Shown piece by piece: positions 26,937 through 36,437 of a stretch of 64,000 nucleotides of DNA. The notes beneath the pieces are model-generated. The model saw nothing but the letters and a program-made list of their open reading frames with translations, was not told the origin of the DNA and searched no databases. Both the position numbers and the translations under genes were made by a program. Origin of the DNA: Gordonia lacunae (lineage in GTDB: Bacteria > Actinomycetota > Actinomycetes > Mycobacteriales > Mycobacteriaceae); the NCBI RefSeq assembly GCF_002149015.1, contig NZ_NGFO01000027.1:3817-67816 (forward strand). The letters run 5' to 3'. Positions within the stretch are counted from its first letter, which is position 1; each line of letters opens with the position of its first letter.

Positions 26937-28271
26937 TCAGCCGTTCCGGCGGCGTCGCCCGCCCCCGGACGTCTCGGTCTGCGAACGCAACTGGTTCAGG
27001 AGTTCGGAGACCGGCAGTCCCGCCGAGTGCGCCGATTCCGCGTCGTCGTCGGTGGCGCGGCGTCGGCGGCCACCGCCGTAGGACTCCGCAGCCCGGCCAC
27101 CCGGCGGATTCTCGTGCCGGCCCGCGGCCGACAGGAACGCGGGCGGTTCCACGTCGTCGTCGGTATCGGTGGCAGTCGAGACCTCGGCGTCGGGTGCGTC
27201 GGCCGTCGGCGTGCCGGTTGCCCACTCATCGGTCGGGGTGTCGTCGGTGTACAGCGGCTGATCCGCGGCGGCGGCCTCGGCCGACGTGCCGGCGGCCGGG
27301 GGTGCCGGCTCCTCGGCATCGCTCCCGAGATAGAAGCCGCCGGAGAACGGCAGCGACGCGGACTCCGCGCCGGTGGGACCGGCCGAGGTGGCCGCCTGCG
27401 CTTCGGGATGATCGGTGTCGACGATCTCGGCGTCGGACACTTCGGTGTCGGACGCGACGCCGGACGCTTCGGCGTCCGGCACATCGCCGGCGGCGGGACC
27501 GGCCGGGGTGGTCGTCGCGCCGGCCTCCTCGGGCGGGACCTCCGTCGCGATACGACCCGAGATCGGATCGTCGGTGACGATCGGGATCACCTCGGTCATC
27601 TCGTTGGGATCCACCGGACCGGTGTGCCGACCGTCGTCTGTGGTGGGAGCGGTGGCCGCGAAGTCGCGGGCGGCGAGCACCCCGTCGTCGGCGTAGGTCG
27701 CGCCGTACGAGGACACGCCCCCCAGGTCGCCGCCGAAGTCGCCACCGAAGGTGGCACCGGCCCGACGTCCTGCCCGGGATTCGTCGTCCAGGCCCGAGGC
27801 CAGTTCGCGCATCTTCTCGCTCGACAACGCGACCCGCTGGTCCGGGAGCGGCTCGCCGAGGAGCATCTCCAGGCTGGAGCGCAGCGCCAGGACCTGAGCC
27901 TTCAGTTCGGACAGTTCCTCGTTGGACTCCGCGGTCACTTCTTTGCGGATGGTCGTCTCGACGTCGAGTTCGTACTGACGACGTGCCGCGATCTCGCGTT
28001 CGAGCTGGAGTTCGTAGACGAGACGCAGGTCCCGGCTCTTCGCCTCCGCACTCTCGGCCTGCCGTCGGAACTTCGTCACCAGGATCGCGCCGATGACGGC
28101 CGCCCACAGCGCCGCGATGACCGCCAGCGAGCCGGTGATCGACAATCGGTCGGTGAAGACCATGAGGATGCTGGCCACCAGGGCGAGCACGATCAACAGG
28201 CCGAGCAACCACTGAGCCGGTGACCGACTCGACCGGCGCGAGTCGGCGGCACGGCCGTTCGAGGTCGTCAT
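26937..28271 (-). CDS. membrane protein with coiled-coil and long acidic tail (Rv3604c position)
   Basis: This 444-residue protein has two transmembrane helices at about residues 20-38 and 46-66 and a basic cytoplasmic turn. A charged, coiled-coil-like helix (about 68-140, with ELQLEREIAARRQYELDVET and LSELKAQVLALRSSLEMLL) follows, then about 280 residues of disordered Ala/Asp/Thr/Pro-rich sequence ending in GGGRRRRNG. Topology and location upstream of the DUF3180 gene correspond to Rv3604c of M. tuberculosis. The function is unknown. The acidic tail and basic RRRR patches would suit a scaffold. A 115-bp gap separates it from the DUF3180 gene. Confidence 0.75.
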   Translation of the reverse strand: MTTSNGRAADSRRSSRSPAQWLLGLLIVLALVASILMVFTDRLSITGSLAVIAALWAAVIGAILVTKFRRQAESAEAKSRDLRLVYELQLEREIAARRQYELDVETTIRKEVTAESNEELSELKAQVLALRSSLEMLLGEPLPDQRVALSSEKMRELASGLDDESRAGRRAGATFGGDFGGDLGGVSSYGATYADDGVLAARDFAATAPTTDDGRHTGPVDPNEMTEVIPIVTDDPISGRIATEVPPEEAGATTTPAGPAAGDVPDAEASGVASDTEVSDAEIVDTDHPEAQAATSAGPTGAESASLPFSGGFYLGSDAEEPAPPAAGTSAEAAAADQPLYTDDTPTDEWATGTPTADAPDAEVSTATDTDDDVEPPAFLSAAGRHENPPGGRAAESYGGGRRRRATDDDAESAHSAGLPVSELLNQLRSQTETSGGGRRRRNG

Positions 28272-28386
28272 GATCGTGAATTTACCCGCTGTGAGTACAT
28301 TCGGACGTCAGGCGGGTGCGGAGTTTCTCAGATAGTCCGCATGTTAGGCGCCACATCGACGACCTCATCGCCACGCGCGGCAACCG

Positions 28387-28902
28387 TCACGAATCGCCCA
28401 CTGCAGACGGGTCGTCGGGGGCCCGGCAGCAGTATTCGAGCCACAGCGCCGCGGCGACGAGGAGCACCCCGCCGATGAGTCCGACGATGGCACCCGGCCG
28501 ATCGTGGTCGGCGGCGGCCAGATCGTGTTGCCCGAGCAGGAACGCCAGCAATCCCAGCCAGACTCCGACGGCGATCGCGCCGAGGATCGCAGAAGCCTTG
28601 GCCAGAGCCAGTACTCGGGCGGCCGTGAGCGGATGCAGTTGCCCCCGCGCGCGTCCCACGTCTCGGGATTCGACACGGGAGCGGACGACGAAGGCGATGA
28701 CGATCTCGAGTGCGGCGAGCACGTACAGCACGACACCGGCGAGCAACGGCAACGGCGGGAAATCGGAGTAGTTGTACCGCACCAGGATCCACGCGACGAT
28801 CGCGGTGACCGCCGCGATCGCGGCGAGATCACGGACCCGGGTCGGACCGAGGCCGGTCTGCTCGTCGTCCTGATCCGGCCGCCGCGGATCGGGCGCACTC
28901 AC
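28387..28902 (-). CDS. DUF3180 membrane protein (Rv3605c-like)
   Basis: This 171-residue protein has four predicted transmembrane helices: two at about 28-45 and 50-73, and two at about 101-123 and 137-156. The N-terminus is Asp/Arg-rich and cytoplasmic. It has the size, topology and position (directly after folK) of Rv3605c, the DUF3180 family, whose function is unknown but whose linkage to folate genes is conserved across actinobacteria. The GTG start at 28902 overlaps the folK stop (GTGA), so it is translationally coupled to the folate operon. Confidence 0.85.
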   Translation of the reverse strand: MSAPDPRRPDQDDEQTGLGPTRVRDLAAIAAVTAIVAWILVRYNYSDFPPLPLLAGVVLYVLAALEIVIAFVVRSRVESRDVGRARGQLHPLTAARVLALAKASAILGAIAVGVWLGLLAFLLGQHDLAAADHDRPGAIVGLIGGVLLVAAALWLEYCCRAPDDPSAVGDS

Positions 28903-29417
28903 GCGTCGGCCCCGGTGAGACGACCGACCGGGTGCACCGCATCCCGCTCGGCGGTGTCGAGCCCCGCGACGAGGTCGGCCACCGCACGGACACCGGCCGG
29001 CGTCCACAGGGTGGCGTCGGGCTCGATCTCCAGCCACGGGACGAGCACGAAAGCCCGTTGCGCCGCACGCGGATGGGGCAGCGTCAGGTCCGGGTCGTCG
29101 GCGACGACGACACCGCCGGCCTCGGCCACCGTAACCACATCGACGTCGAGAGTTCTTGGCCCCCAGCGGATGTCCCGAGTTCGTTCGGCGGCGCGTTCGA
29201 GCTCGAAACCACGCTCGAGCCAGTGCCGGGCACCGTACGGGCCGTCGACGACGAGCGTGATGTTGCGGAAGTCGTCCTGCTCGACCCCGCCCCACGGAGG
29301 TGTCGAATAGACCGCGGACACCGCGATGAGGTCGTCGGCGAAACCCTCGACGACCGAACGCAGGTGCGCCATCGGGTCACCGACGTTGGACCCGGCCGAG
29401 AGCACCGCGCGGCTCAT
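28899..29417 (-). CDS. folK: 6-hydroxymethyl-7,8-dihydropterin pyrophosphokinase
   Basis: This 172-residue folate enzyme transfers pyrophosphate from ATP to 6-hydroxymethyl-dihydropterin. Recognisable elements are [14 protein letters not shown] at about 6-19, YSTPPWGG at about 38-45 that stacks on the pterin, and [12 protein letters not shown], which carries the two magnesium-binding aspartates. Its ATG overlaps the folB stop (ATGA 29414-29417), and its own stop overlaps the next start. It is the fourth gene of folE-folP-folB-folK. Confidence 0.95.
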   Translation of the reverse strand: MSRAVLSAGSNVGDPMAHLRSVVEGFADDLIAVSAVYSTPPWGGVEQDDFRNITLVVDGPYGARHWLERGFELERAAERTRDIRWGPRTLDVDVVTVAEAGGVVVADDPDLTLPHPRAAQRAFVLVPWLEIEPDATLWTPAGVRAVADLVAGLDTAERDAVHPVGRLTGADA

Positions 29418-29785
29418 CGTGTCCCCTTGCGGGAGCGACGGGTCACCACCGCGACGTCGTCGAAGGTCAGCGGGATCGGCGCCGACGGCTTGTGCACGGT
29501 CACCTCGCACGCACTGATGCGCTCGTCGGTCATGATCGAGTCCGCGACCTCGGCGCCCACCTTCTCGATGAGGTTGCGCGGTTCGCCCCCGACGATGCCC
29601 GCGACCTGGTGCGCGAGCGCGCCGTAGTCGACGGTGTCGGCGAGGTCGTCGGACTCCCCGGCGGCCTGCAGGTCCAGCCACAGCACGACATCGATGAAGA
29701 AGTCCTGGCCGTCGGCCCGCTCGTGGTCGAACACACCATGATTGCCACGGACTTTCAGCCCGCGCAGTTCGATCCGGTCAGCCAT
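29414..29785 (-). CDS. folB: dihydroneopterin aldolase
   Basis: This 123-residue enzyme cleaves 7,8-dihydroneopterin to 6-hydroxymethyl-dihydropterin and glycolaldehyde. Family signatures are [19 protein letters not shown] at the N-terminus (catalytic Lys/Tyr region, here with GNHGVFDHE), the TVDYGALAH segment, [11 protein letters not shown], and the C-terminal [11 protein letters not shown]. It overlaps folP by eight bases and folK by four, so the three are translationally coupled. Confidence 0.95.
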   Translation of the reverse strand: MADRIELRGLKVRGNHGVFDHERADGQDFFIDVVLWLDLQAAGESDDLADTVDYGALAHQVAGIVGGEPRNLIEKVGAEVADSIMTDERISACEVTVHKPSAPIPLTFDDVAVVTRRSRKGTR

Positions 29786-30686
29786 TCGATTCTCCTACCG
29801 GTGATGAGGTTCGGGAACCGCCGGCACGCCAGGCCGCGGCGACCGCGACCGCGTCGCGACTGCTGGCGACATCGTGCACGCGCACACCCCAGGCGCCCGC
29901 GGCGGCGGCGAGTGCCGAGACGGACGCGGTGGCGACATCGCGCCCGGCGGGCGGGCGGTCCGCGCCGTCGCGGCTCAGCAGGGTGCCGAGGAAACGTTTG
30001 CGGGAGGCACCGACCAGAATCGGGAAACCCAGTCCGGTGAAGGTGGGCAACGCGTGCAGCAGGGCCCAGTTGTGTTCGGCGGTCTTGGCGAAGCCCAGCC
30101 CCGGGTCGAGGATCAGGCGGTCGGCGTCGACACCGGCCGACACCGCGGCGTCGACCTGGGCGAGCAGCTCACCGCTGACCTCGGCGACGACGTCCCGGTA
30201 ACCGCCGACATCCCCGCTGCGGTGGGTGAACCGGCGGTCGGCGCTGTCGCCGGCCGGACGCCAGTGCATCAGAACCCACGGCACCCCCGCCTCCGCGACG
30301 ACCCGCGCCATGTCGGCATCGGCACGCCCGCCGGAGACGTCGTTGACGATCGCCGCGCCGGCCTCCACCGCCGCGGCCGCCACGGGCGCACGCATCGTGT
30401 CGACCGAGACGGCGACCCCGTGCGCGGCGAGTTCGCTGATCACCGGCACGACGCGCGCCGTCTCGAGGTCGGGGTCGACCCGGATCGCACCGGGGCGAGT
30501 GGACTCGCCACCGACGTCGATGAGGTCGGCACCCTGGTCGATCAACTCGAGTCCGTGCGCGACGGCCGCCTCGGCGTCGAGGTAACGACCACCGTCGGAG
30601 AACGAGTCCGCGGTGACGTTGAGGACACCCATCACGAGGGTCCGGTGCACTCCGCCGCGGGCGGGGACCGTGTGCGCCGTCGTCAC
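29778..30686 (-). CDS. folP: dihydropteroate synthase
   Basis: This 302-residue enzyme condenses p-aminobenzoate with the pterin pyrophosphate and is the sulfonamide target. Visible motifs are [15 protein letters not shown] at about 19-33, [11 protein letters not shown] (pABA loop), NDVSGG, and [12 protein letters not shown] for pyrophosphate. The frame is open to 30803, but GTG 30686 ([12 protein letters not shown]) overlaps the folE stop as GTGA, the pattern used throughout this operon, and gives normal length. Confidence 0.95.
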   Translation of the reverse strand: MTTAHTVPARGGVHRTLVMGVLNVTADSFSDGGRYLDAEAAVAHGLELIDQGADLIDVGGESTRPGAIRVDPDLETARVVPVISELAAHGVAVSVDTMRAPVAAAAVEAGAAIVNDVSGGRADADMARVVAEAGVPWVLMHWRPAGDSADRRFTHRSGDVGGYRDVVAEVSGELLAQVDAAVSAGVDADRLILDPGLGFAKTAEHNWALLHALPTFTGLGFPILVGASRKRFLGTLLSRDGADRPPAGRDVATASVSALAAAAGAWGVRVHDVASSRDAVAVAAAWRAGGSRTSSPVGESNG

Positions 30687-31294
30687 CGGGTGATCAGGTC
30701 GAGGGCTTCGCCGCGAGAGACCGCACTGGTCTTGAAGATGCCGCGCACCGCGGACGTCGTGGTCGTCGCACCGGGTTTGCGGATGCCACGCATCGCCATG
30801 CACAGGTGCTCGGCCTCGATCACCACGATCACCCCGCGGGGCTCGAGCCGACGCATCATCGCGTCGGCGATCTGACTGGTGAGCCGTTCCTGGACCTGAG
30901 GGCGCTTGGCGTACAGGTCGACGAGCCGGGCCAGTTTGGAGAGACCGGTGACCCGGCCGGAGGTGCCGGGGATGTACCCCACGTGCGCGACTCCGTGGAA
31001 GGACACCAGGTGGTGCTCGCAGGTGGAGTACATCGGGATGTCCTTCACCAGCACCAACTCGTCGTGATCCTCGTCGAAAGTCGTCGCGAGAACATCGTCG
31101 GGCTCGGTGTAGAGACCTGCGAACATCTCCCGGTACGCGTTCGCCACCCGCGTCGGCGTCCGGAGCAGACCTTCGCGGTCCGGGTCCTCGCCGACGGCGA
31201 GCAGCAACTCGCGAACCGCAGCTTCGGCGCGCGCCTGGTCGAACTCTGATCGAGGTCCGGCGAGTACGGCGTCCTGCCGCTCGTTGATGCTCAT
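30683..31294 (-). CDS. folE: GTP cyclohydrolase I
   Basis: This 203-residue enzyme makes 7,8-dihydroneopterin triphosphate from GTP, the first folate step. The zinc and catalytic residues are in [13 protein letters not shown] and [12 protein letters not shown], the normal zinc-dependent FolE type. It begins the folE-folP-folB-folK-DUF3180 operon, in which every junction overlaps. A TAAAGT -10 six bases before the ATG suggests a leaderless start independent of ftsH, which ends only nine bases upstream. Confidence 0.96.
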   Translation of the reverse strand: MSINERQDAVLAGPRSEFDQARAEAAVRELLLAVGEDPDREGLLRTPTRVANAYREMFAGLYTEPDDVLATTFDEDHDELVLVKDIPMYSTCEHHLVSFHGVAHVGYIPGTSGRVTGLSKLARLVDLYAKRPQVQERLTSQIADAMMRRLEPRGVIVVIEAEHLCMAMRGIRKPGATTTTSAVRGIFKTSAVSRGEALDLITR

Positions 31295-31306
31295 CCGGCC
31301 ACTTTA
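31295..31306 (-). promoter_or_regulatory. putative folE leaderless promoter overlapping the ftsH stop codon
   Basis: Minus-strand TAAAGT (31306-31301) begins with the TAA stop codon of ftsH and is followed by GGCCGG and the folE ATG. The six-base spacing fits a leaderless start. If real, the final codons of ftsH double as promoter for the folate operon. Confidence 0.4.
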
Positions 31307-33694
31307 CGAACTCGGCCGGGAGTCGTCGTCATCGGCGCGGTGTCCCCACCCGTTGGAGTCGCCGTTGCGCCCCGGGCGCGGCTCGGGCTCGGGCGGCCAG
31401 CCGGGCGCCGACCAGTCCCGCGGAGCGCCGTAATCCGGGCGCGTTCCACCGCCGTATGATCCGCCCGCCCCGGGCCGGCCGGCACCCCGATCCGGATACT
31501 GCGGGTTCGGATACTGGGGGTTCGGATATTGGGGGTTCGGATACTGCGGATTCGGATACTGGGCACCCGGATGGGCCGGCGGGTACCCGTTGTCGGGGTA
31601 CCGCGGTTCCGGGTTGCCCTGGGTCGGTGGTGTCGATCCGCCCGACGTCCCCGGTTCGGGGTACACCGGCGGATAGTTCGGCACCTGGCCCGGAACCTGC
31701 GGGGCACCCGGATAGCCGGCTCCCACCGGTTCGGGGACCTTGGCCTGCTCCGGCGGCGGCCACGGCTCACCCCGTTCGATGGCGAGCTCGCCCGGGGTCT
31801 TCACCGGCGGCTTGTCGCTGGGCGTGCGCTCGCCGAAGTCGTTGAAGGTGGTGATCCGCGGACGCTTGTCGACGTCGGAGAAGATCTTCTCGAGATCCTT
31901 GCGGGTCAGCGTCTCCTTCTCGAGGAGCTCGGTGGCCAGGACGTCGAGGGTGTCCCGGTATTCGGTGAGGATGGCCCACGCCTCGGTGTGCGCGGCCTCG
32001 ATCAGCCGGCGCACCTCGTCGTCGATCTCACTCGCGATCTCCGCGGAGTAGTCGGTGTGCGAGCCCATGGACCGGCCGAGGAACGGATCGCCCTGGTCCT
32101 GTCCATAGCGCACCGCGCCCAGCTTGGAGCTCATGCCGTATTCGGTCACCATCGCCCGCGCGATCTTCGTCGCCTGGTCGATGTCCGACGACGCACCGGT
32201 CGTCGGCTCGTGGAACACCAGTTCCTCGGCGGCACGCCCGCCCATGGCCATCACGAGCCGCGCGATCATCTCCGAGCGGGTCATCAGGTCTTTGTCCTGC
32301 TCGGGGACGGCCAGCGCGTGGCCACCGGTCCGCCCGCGCGCCAGGATCGTGACCTTGTAGATCGGGTCGAGATCGGGCATCGCCCACGCGGCCAGGGTGT
32401 GACCGCCCTCGTGGTAGGCCACCACCTTGCGCTCGTGCTCACTGATGATGCGGGACTTGCGGCGCGGCCCGCCGATGACCCGGTCGACCGCCTCCTCGAG
32501 TGCCTCGGCGGTGATCGTCTGCTTGTTCTCGCGCGCTGTCAGGAGCGCCGCCTCGTTGACGACGTTGGCCAGATCGGCACCGGACATCCCCGGCGTGCGC
32601 TTGGCGAGACCGTCGAGATCGGCGCCGGAATCGATCGGCTTGCCCTTGGCATGGACCTTGAGGATCGCCCGGCGACCCGCCATGTCGGGGTTGCCGACCG
32701 GGATCTGACGGTCGAAACGGCCGGGACGCAGGAGCGCCGGGTCGAGGATGTCGGGACGGTTGGTCGCCGCGATCAGGATGACGCCCGAGCGGTCGCCGAA
32801 GCCGTCCATCTCGACGAGGAGCTGGTTGAGGGTCTGCTCACGCTCGTCGTGACCGCCGCCGAGGCCCGCGCCGCGCTGGCGGCCGACCGCGTCGATCTCG
32901 TCGACGAAGATGATGCACGGACTGTTGTTCTTCGCCTGCTCGAACAGGTCGCGCACACGCGACGCTCCGACGCCGACGAACATCTCGACGAAGTCCGAAC
33001 CGGAGATGGTGAAGAACGGGACACCCGCCTCGCCGGCGACGGCGCGGGCCAGCAGCGTCTTGCCCGTTCCGGGCGGGCCGAAGAGCAGCACACCACGGGG
33101 GATCTTCGCGCCCAGGGCCTGGTAGCGCGCCGGGTTCTGCAGGAAGTCCTTGATCTCGTAGAGCTCTTCGACGGCCTCGTCGGCGCCCGCGACATCGGCG
33201 AAGGTCGTCTTCGGCATGTCCTTGGTGAGCTGCTTGGCCTTGGACTTGCCGAAGCCCATCACGCCACCGCGCCCGCCGCCCTGCATGCGGCTCATCACGA
33301 AGAAGAACAGGCCGAACAGCAGGATCATCGGCAGCACGAAGATGAGGATCTGCCACAGGACGGACTGCTCGTTGACGTTGGTCGTGTACGGGGCGCCGGT
33401 GCCCTGGACAGCCTCGAAGACCTGGTCGCCCGCCTGCGCCGGATACTTGGCGCTGATCTTGTCGGTGTCGGCGTCGTTGACCTTGACCGGGGACTTGAGC
33501 TCGATCCGGAGCTGCTGCTCGCGATCGTCGATGCTGATGAACTTGGTGTTCTTGTCGTTGAGTTGCTGCAGTGCGACGGAGGTGTCGACGCCGCGGTACT
33601 CCCGACCGGAGTCGCTCATCACGCTCCAGCCCCAGAGGGCGAGCAGGATGAGCGCCAGGATGGCGAGGTTGCGGAAGACTGTCTTACGGTTCAT
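31304..33694 (-). CDS. ftsH: ATP-dependent zinc metalloprotease FtsH
   Basis: This 796-residue membrane AAA+ protease degrades unassembled and short-lived membrane and soluble proteins. Transmembrane helices are at about 8-24 and 113-134, flanking the extracytoplasmic domain. Walker A GPPGTGKT is at 206-213, Walker B IIFVDEID is at about 261-268, the second region of homology includes [20 protein letters not shown], and the zinc site HEGGH is at 428-432. HEGGH rather than HEAGH also occurs in the mycobacterial enzyme. The tail of about 150 residues is Pro/Gly/Tyr-rich and contains consecutive YPNPQ repeats. It lies upstream of folE with a nine-base gap and downstream of hpt. Confidence 0.97.
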   Translation of the reverse strand: MNRKTVFRNLAILALILLALWGWSVMSDSGREYRGVDTSVALQQLNDKNTKFISIDDREQQLRIELKSPVKVNDADTDKISAKYPAQAGDQVFEAVQGTGAPYTTNVNEQSVLWQILIFVLPMILLFGLFFFVMSRMQGGGRGGVMGFGKSKAKQLTKDMPKTTFADVAGADEAVEELYEIKDFLQNPARYQALGAKIPRGVLLFGPPGTGKTLLARAVAGEAGVPFFTISGSDFVEMFVGVGASRVRDLFEQAKNNSPCIIFVDEIDAVGRQRGAGLGGGHDEREQTLNQLLVEMDGFGDRSGVILIAATNRPDILDPALLRPGRFDRQIPVGNPDMAGRRAILKVHAKGKPIDSGADLDGLAKRTPGMSGADLANVVNEAALLTARENKQTITAEALEEAVDRVIGGPRRKSRIISEHERKVVAYHEGGHTLAAWAMPDLDPIYKVTILARGRTGGHALAVPEQDKDLMTRSEMIARLVMAMGGRAAEELVFHEPTTGASSDIDQATKIARAMVTEYGMSSKLGAVRYGQDQGDPFLGRSMGSHTDYSAEIASEIDDEVRRLIEAAHTEAWAILTEYRDTLDVLATELLEKETLTRKDLEKIFSDVDKRPRITTFNDFGERTPSDKPPVKTPGELAIERGEPWPPPEQAKVPEPVGAGYPGAPQVPGQVPNYPPVYPEPGTSGGSTPPTQGNPEPRYPDNGYPPAHPGAQYPNPQYPNPQYPNPQYPNPQYPDRGAGRPGAGGSYGGGTRPDYGAPRDWSAPGWPPEPEPRPGRNGDSNGWGHRADDDDSRPSS
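31492..31566 (-). repeat. 15-bp tandem repeat encoding YPNPQ in the FtsH tail
   Basis: GGTTCGGATACTGGG-type units (GGATACT/GGATATT every 15 bp from about 31494 to 31554) give about five consecutive YPNPQ/YPDxx pentapeptides. The array keeps frame for any unit number, so its length may vary between strains. FtsH tails in relatives are also proline-rich, but this regular array is conspicuous. Confidence 0.85.
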
Positions 33695-33855
33695 GCCAGT
33701 TGGTGGGGGTCGGGCGGGCTCGCGGGATCAGTCCCGGTGCCGACGCCGTTCCCATGTCCTTCCCGTCGACGTACACATTGAGGCTACCGGTCAACGATCA
33801 CGCTGGTGAAACCGTTCCCTCGCAGGTCGGCGCGCATGTCCTGCGCCCAGACGCG

Positions 33856-34419
33856 TCAGTGCGTGTACACCGACGGCTTCAGCCGGCCGATGTAGGGCAG
33901 GTCGCGGTACCGCTCGGCGTAGTCGAGGCCGTAACCGACGACGAACTCGTTGGGGATGTCGAAACCGACGTCGGCGACCCTGATCGTGGAGCGCACGGCG
34001 TCCGGCTTGCGCAGCAGGGCGCACACCTCGAGGCTGCGCGGCGAGCGCGTGGCGAGGTTCTTCATCAGCCAGGACAGCGTCAGGCCCGAGTCGATGATGT
34101 CCTCGACGATCAGCACGTCACGGCCCTCGATGTCGCGGTCGAGGTCCTTGAGGATGCGGACCACACCCGACGACGACGTCGACGACCCGTAGCTAGACAC
34201 CGCCATGAACTCCATCTGCGACGGGATCGGGAGCGACCGCGCGAAGTCCGTCATGAACATGATGGCGCCCTTGAGGACACCGATGAGGACCAGATCCTCC
34301 TCGATGTCGGCGTAGCGCGACGCCACGGACTGGGCGAGTTCGGCGGTGCGCTGCTTGATCTCTTCTTCGGTGATCAGGACAGCGTCGATGTCGGCGGCGT
34401 ACGGGTCGGCAAACTGCAC
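33856..34419 (-). CDS. hpt: hypoxanthine phosphoribosyltransferase
   Basis: This 187-residue purine-salvage enzyme converts hypoxanthine and guanine to IMP and GMP using PRPP. The PRPP-binding motif is [14 protein letters not shown] at about 100-113. [15 protein letters not shown] carries the pyrophosphate loop, and [21 protein letters not shown] is the conserved C-terminal region. The GTG start at 34419 has GGAAG four bases upstream. It precedes ftsH by 161 bp. In M. tuberculosis it also follows tilS, but here a secreted-protein gene on the opposite strand has been placed between them. Confidence 0.95.
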   Translation of the reverse strand: MQFADPYAADIDAVLITEEEIKQRTAELAQSVASRYADIEEDLVLIGVLKGAIMFMTDFARSLPIPSQMEFMAVSSYGSSTSSSGVVRILKDLDRDIEGRDVLIVEDIIDSGLTLSWLMKNLATRSPRSLEVCALLRKPDAVRSTIRVADVGFDIPNEFVVGYGLDYAERYRDLPYIGRLKPSVYTH

Positions 34420-34751
34420 GCTTCCAGCTTGTCATGTTTTGCCGGTGACGCGACGAACCGGGTGCCGCACCGGCCTCCCGGCCGCGCATCCGGAAATGAG
34501 CGGCCGTCGACCTGCGGTTTCTCCAGGAAATGCCAGCTCACACCATTTCCGATCATTCACATCGACATTTCCTGAATTTGCAATGCTGATAACGGTCGCA
34601 TAACAACTCATCACACGAGCACCATTCCCAGACGTTGCGTTTCGATGTGGATCAAGCGTCTGACATTCTCGGAAAGAGAGAGCTGAGCAACAGATCTCTG
34701 ATATCCCCTCCCTTCTCACGCCCTGTCCTGTGTGGACAAGAAGGAGCACTC
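34420..34751 (+). other. AT-rich intergenic region upstream of the secreted protein gene
   Basis: Bases from about 34530 to 34740 are visibly richer in A/T than anything else in the window, with runs such as TTTCCTGAATTTGCAATGCT and GATAACGGTCGCATAACAAC. It should contain the promoter of the gene at 34752 and, on the other strand, that of hpt. TTGCAA near 34576 could be a -35 element, but no confident pairing was found. No ORF is convincing. The base composition suggests acquired DNA or a nucleoid-protein (Lsr2-type) binding region. Confidence 0.5.
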
Positions 34752-35456
34752 GTGTTCCCCACTTCGCGTACTCCCCTGCGCAAAAAACGCCTCAGCGTCA
34801 TTCTCTGCCTGGCCACCGCAGTCGTCACGGCGTTCGCCGCGACCGCCGAAGCTGCACCTCAGAAGGCCCCGGCGGCGACTTATGACGCTTCCTGGAATGC
34901 CTCAGCGCTCACTCTCACCGTGCACAACGCATCGGTGAGCACGGAGAACGGGAATTTGACGGTGCGCGATACCGCCGGCGCGGAACTGTTCCGCATGCCG
35001 CTCACCTACCGCAACGAATTCCGGCAGTTCCCGATCGACACCCGGACCGCGGGCAACAAGGTGACCCTCATTCCGTCCCGCGAGGTCACGCGCTCGACGG
35101 CGCTCAATCCGACCGAGGTAGAGAAGATACGCGGCATCGCTCGGCACAATGTCGCCGCGCCGCAGACGCGGCAGGAACGCGACGATCAGGCTCTCGAACG
35201 TTTCCAATCACAACTCCGTACCGGTACGTCGGTCGGGACATTGGTCGGGACCGTGGTCGGCGGAATCGTCGGCGGCGTGATCGGTTGCGTCATCGGACTC
35301 GTCGCCGTTGTCGTGGGCTGCCTGGTGGGCGTCGCGCCGGCGGCCGCGATCGGCGGCATCGCGGGCCTTGCCCTCGGTGGCGGCGGCACGCTGATCGGTG
35401 CGGGTATCCAGTACTTCCAGACGATCAACTCGCCCTTCACGCCGCCGCGTCGATAG
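34752..35456 (+). CDS. secreted glycine-zipper protein of unknown function
   Basis: This 234-residue protein has a signal peptide: basic TPLRKKR, hydrophobic LSVILCLATAVVTAFAAT, and a cleavage region AEAAP. A beta-rich mature domain (about 35-140) contains TLTVHNASVSTENGNLTVRD. The C-terminal segment of about 65 residues is rich in Gly/Val/Ala (VGTVVGGIVGGVIGCVIGLV and following), the pattern of a membrane-inserting glycine zipper. GTG 34752 is set by AAGGAG six bases upstream; the open frame from 34635 is ignored. Similar secreted proteins occur in several copies in Gordonia and Rhodococcus, but I know no function for them. The gene sits alone in a compositional anomaly between hpt and tilS. 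Confidence 0.75.
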   Translation: MFPTSRTPLRKKRLSVILCLATAVVTAFAATAEAAPQKAPAATYDASWNASALTLTVHNASVSTENGNLTVRDTAGAELFRMPLTYRNEFRQFPIDTRTAGNKVTLIPSREVTRSTALNPTEVEKIRGIARHNVAAPQTRQERDDQALERFQSQLRTGTSVGTLVGTVVGGIVGGVIGCVIGLVAVVVGCLVGVAPAAAIGGIAGLALGGGGTLIGAGIQYFQTINSPFTPPRR

Positions 35457-35473
35457 ACGCAGAACCCACGACG

Positions 35474-35507
35474 ACGGTCCGTCTCACCTTGCGGTGAGGC
35501 GGACCGT
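35474..35507. terminator. hairpin terminator between the secreted-protein gene and tilS
   Basis: ACGGTCCGTCTCACC (35474-35488) pairs with GGTGAGGCGGACCGT (35493-35507), a 15-bp stem with one G-T type mismatch and loop TTGC. It lies 18 bp after the secreted-protein stop and includes the tilS stop codon, so it can serve both convergent genes. Confidence 0.7.
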
Positions 35508-36437
35508 CAGTGTTTCGCCGGACCGGACGACGACACGTCTGACGCCGGGGTCGCCACCGACGGCGATCTGGGTCCGGTCGGCAGTGGCAGCCGCGTCCAG
35601 GAGACCCGCGACGGACGAGATGACCCGATGGGTCGGTTCGGTCGCCCCGATGTCGAGCAGCCAGGAACGCAGCGCACGCATCCGGACCGCCGGCGGCGCG
35701 TCGCGCAGCGGACCGATCGCCAGGCTGTCTCCTCGCCCCGCCTCGGCCAGCACCCGGGACGCCCAGCCGTCGAGCGCTTCGTTGTCGGCGCGCACTCCCT
35801 CGGCGGTGCGACACAATGCCTCGACGGCCCCGCCGTGCAGCACGTCCTCCAGCAACGGGAGGACTTCTGAGCGCAGGCGGACGCGGGTGAATCGCGGATC
35901 CCGATTGTGCGGGTCGTGGTGGGGTGCGAGACCCAGTTCGGTGCACGCCCCCAAGGTCTGGTGTCTGCGGACCCCGAGGAACGGTCTGCCCCAGGGCTCC
36001 TTCCAGGCGCGCATGCCGGCGATCGACCGTGCCCCGGAACCACGGGCCAGCCCGAGGAGCACGGTCTCGGCCTGGTCGTCGGCGGTGTGTCCGAGCAGAA
36101 CCGGCCGGCCATCGCGGGCCCCGTCGAGGGCCGCGTACCGGGCGTCGCGCGCGGCGGCCTCGAGACCTCCCCGCCGTCCGACGCGCACCGGCAGGACCTC
36201 GACTCGGGCACCCAGGGCAACCGCCGCGTCCGCCGCGGTCACCGCCACCTGGGCGGAGCCCGGCTGGAGCCCGTGATCGACGACCAGCGCGGTGACGTCG
36301 AGACCCGCGCCGACGGCCGCCGCGGTCAGCGCGAGCGAGTCCGGGCCGCCGGAGAGCGCCACGCAGACCTCGGTTCCGAGCCGGTGAGCGGCCGCGAAAT
36401 CCGCGACCGCCCGCCTCACAAGACCCGCTGAATCCAT
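35484..36437 (-). CDS. tilS: tRNA(Ile)-lysidine synthase
   Basis: This 317-residue essential enzyme modifies C34 of the AUA-reading tRNA-Ile to lysidine. The ATP pyrophosphatase P-loop is VALSGGPDSLAL at about 25-36 (SGGxDS). The conserved LVVDHGLQPGS, RYAALDGARDG and LLGHTADDQAETVLLGLARG segments follow. The C-terminal part is the short actinobacterial form. ATG 36437 overlaps the upstream metalloprotease gene by 22 bp. The order dacB-DUF2342-tilS-hpt-ftsH is the conserved Rv3627c-Rv3610c order. Confidence 0.94.
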   Translation of the reverse strand: MDSAGLVRRAVADFAAAHRLGTEVCVALSGGPDSLALTAAAVGAGLDVTALVVDHGLQPGSAQVAVTAADAAVALGARVEVLPVRVGRRGGLEAAARDARYAALDGARDGRPVLLGHTADDQAETVLLGLARGSGARSIAGMRAWKEPWGRPFLGVRRHQTLGACTELGLAPHHDPHNRDPRFTRVRLRSEVLPLLEDVLHGGAVEALCRTAEGVRADNEALDGWASRVLAEAGRGDSLAIGPLRDAPPAVRMRALRSWLLDIGATEPTHRVISSVAGLLDAAATADRTQIAVGGDPGVRRVVVRSGETLTVRLTAR

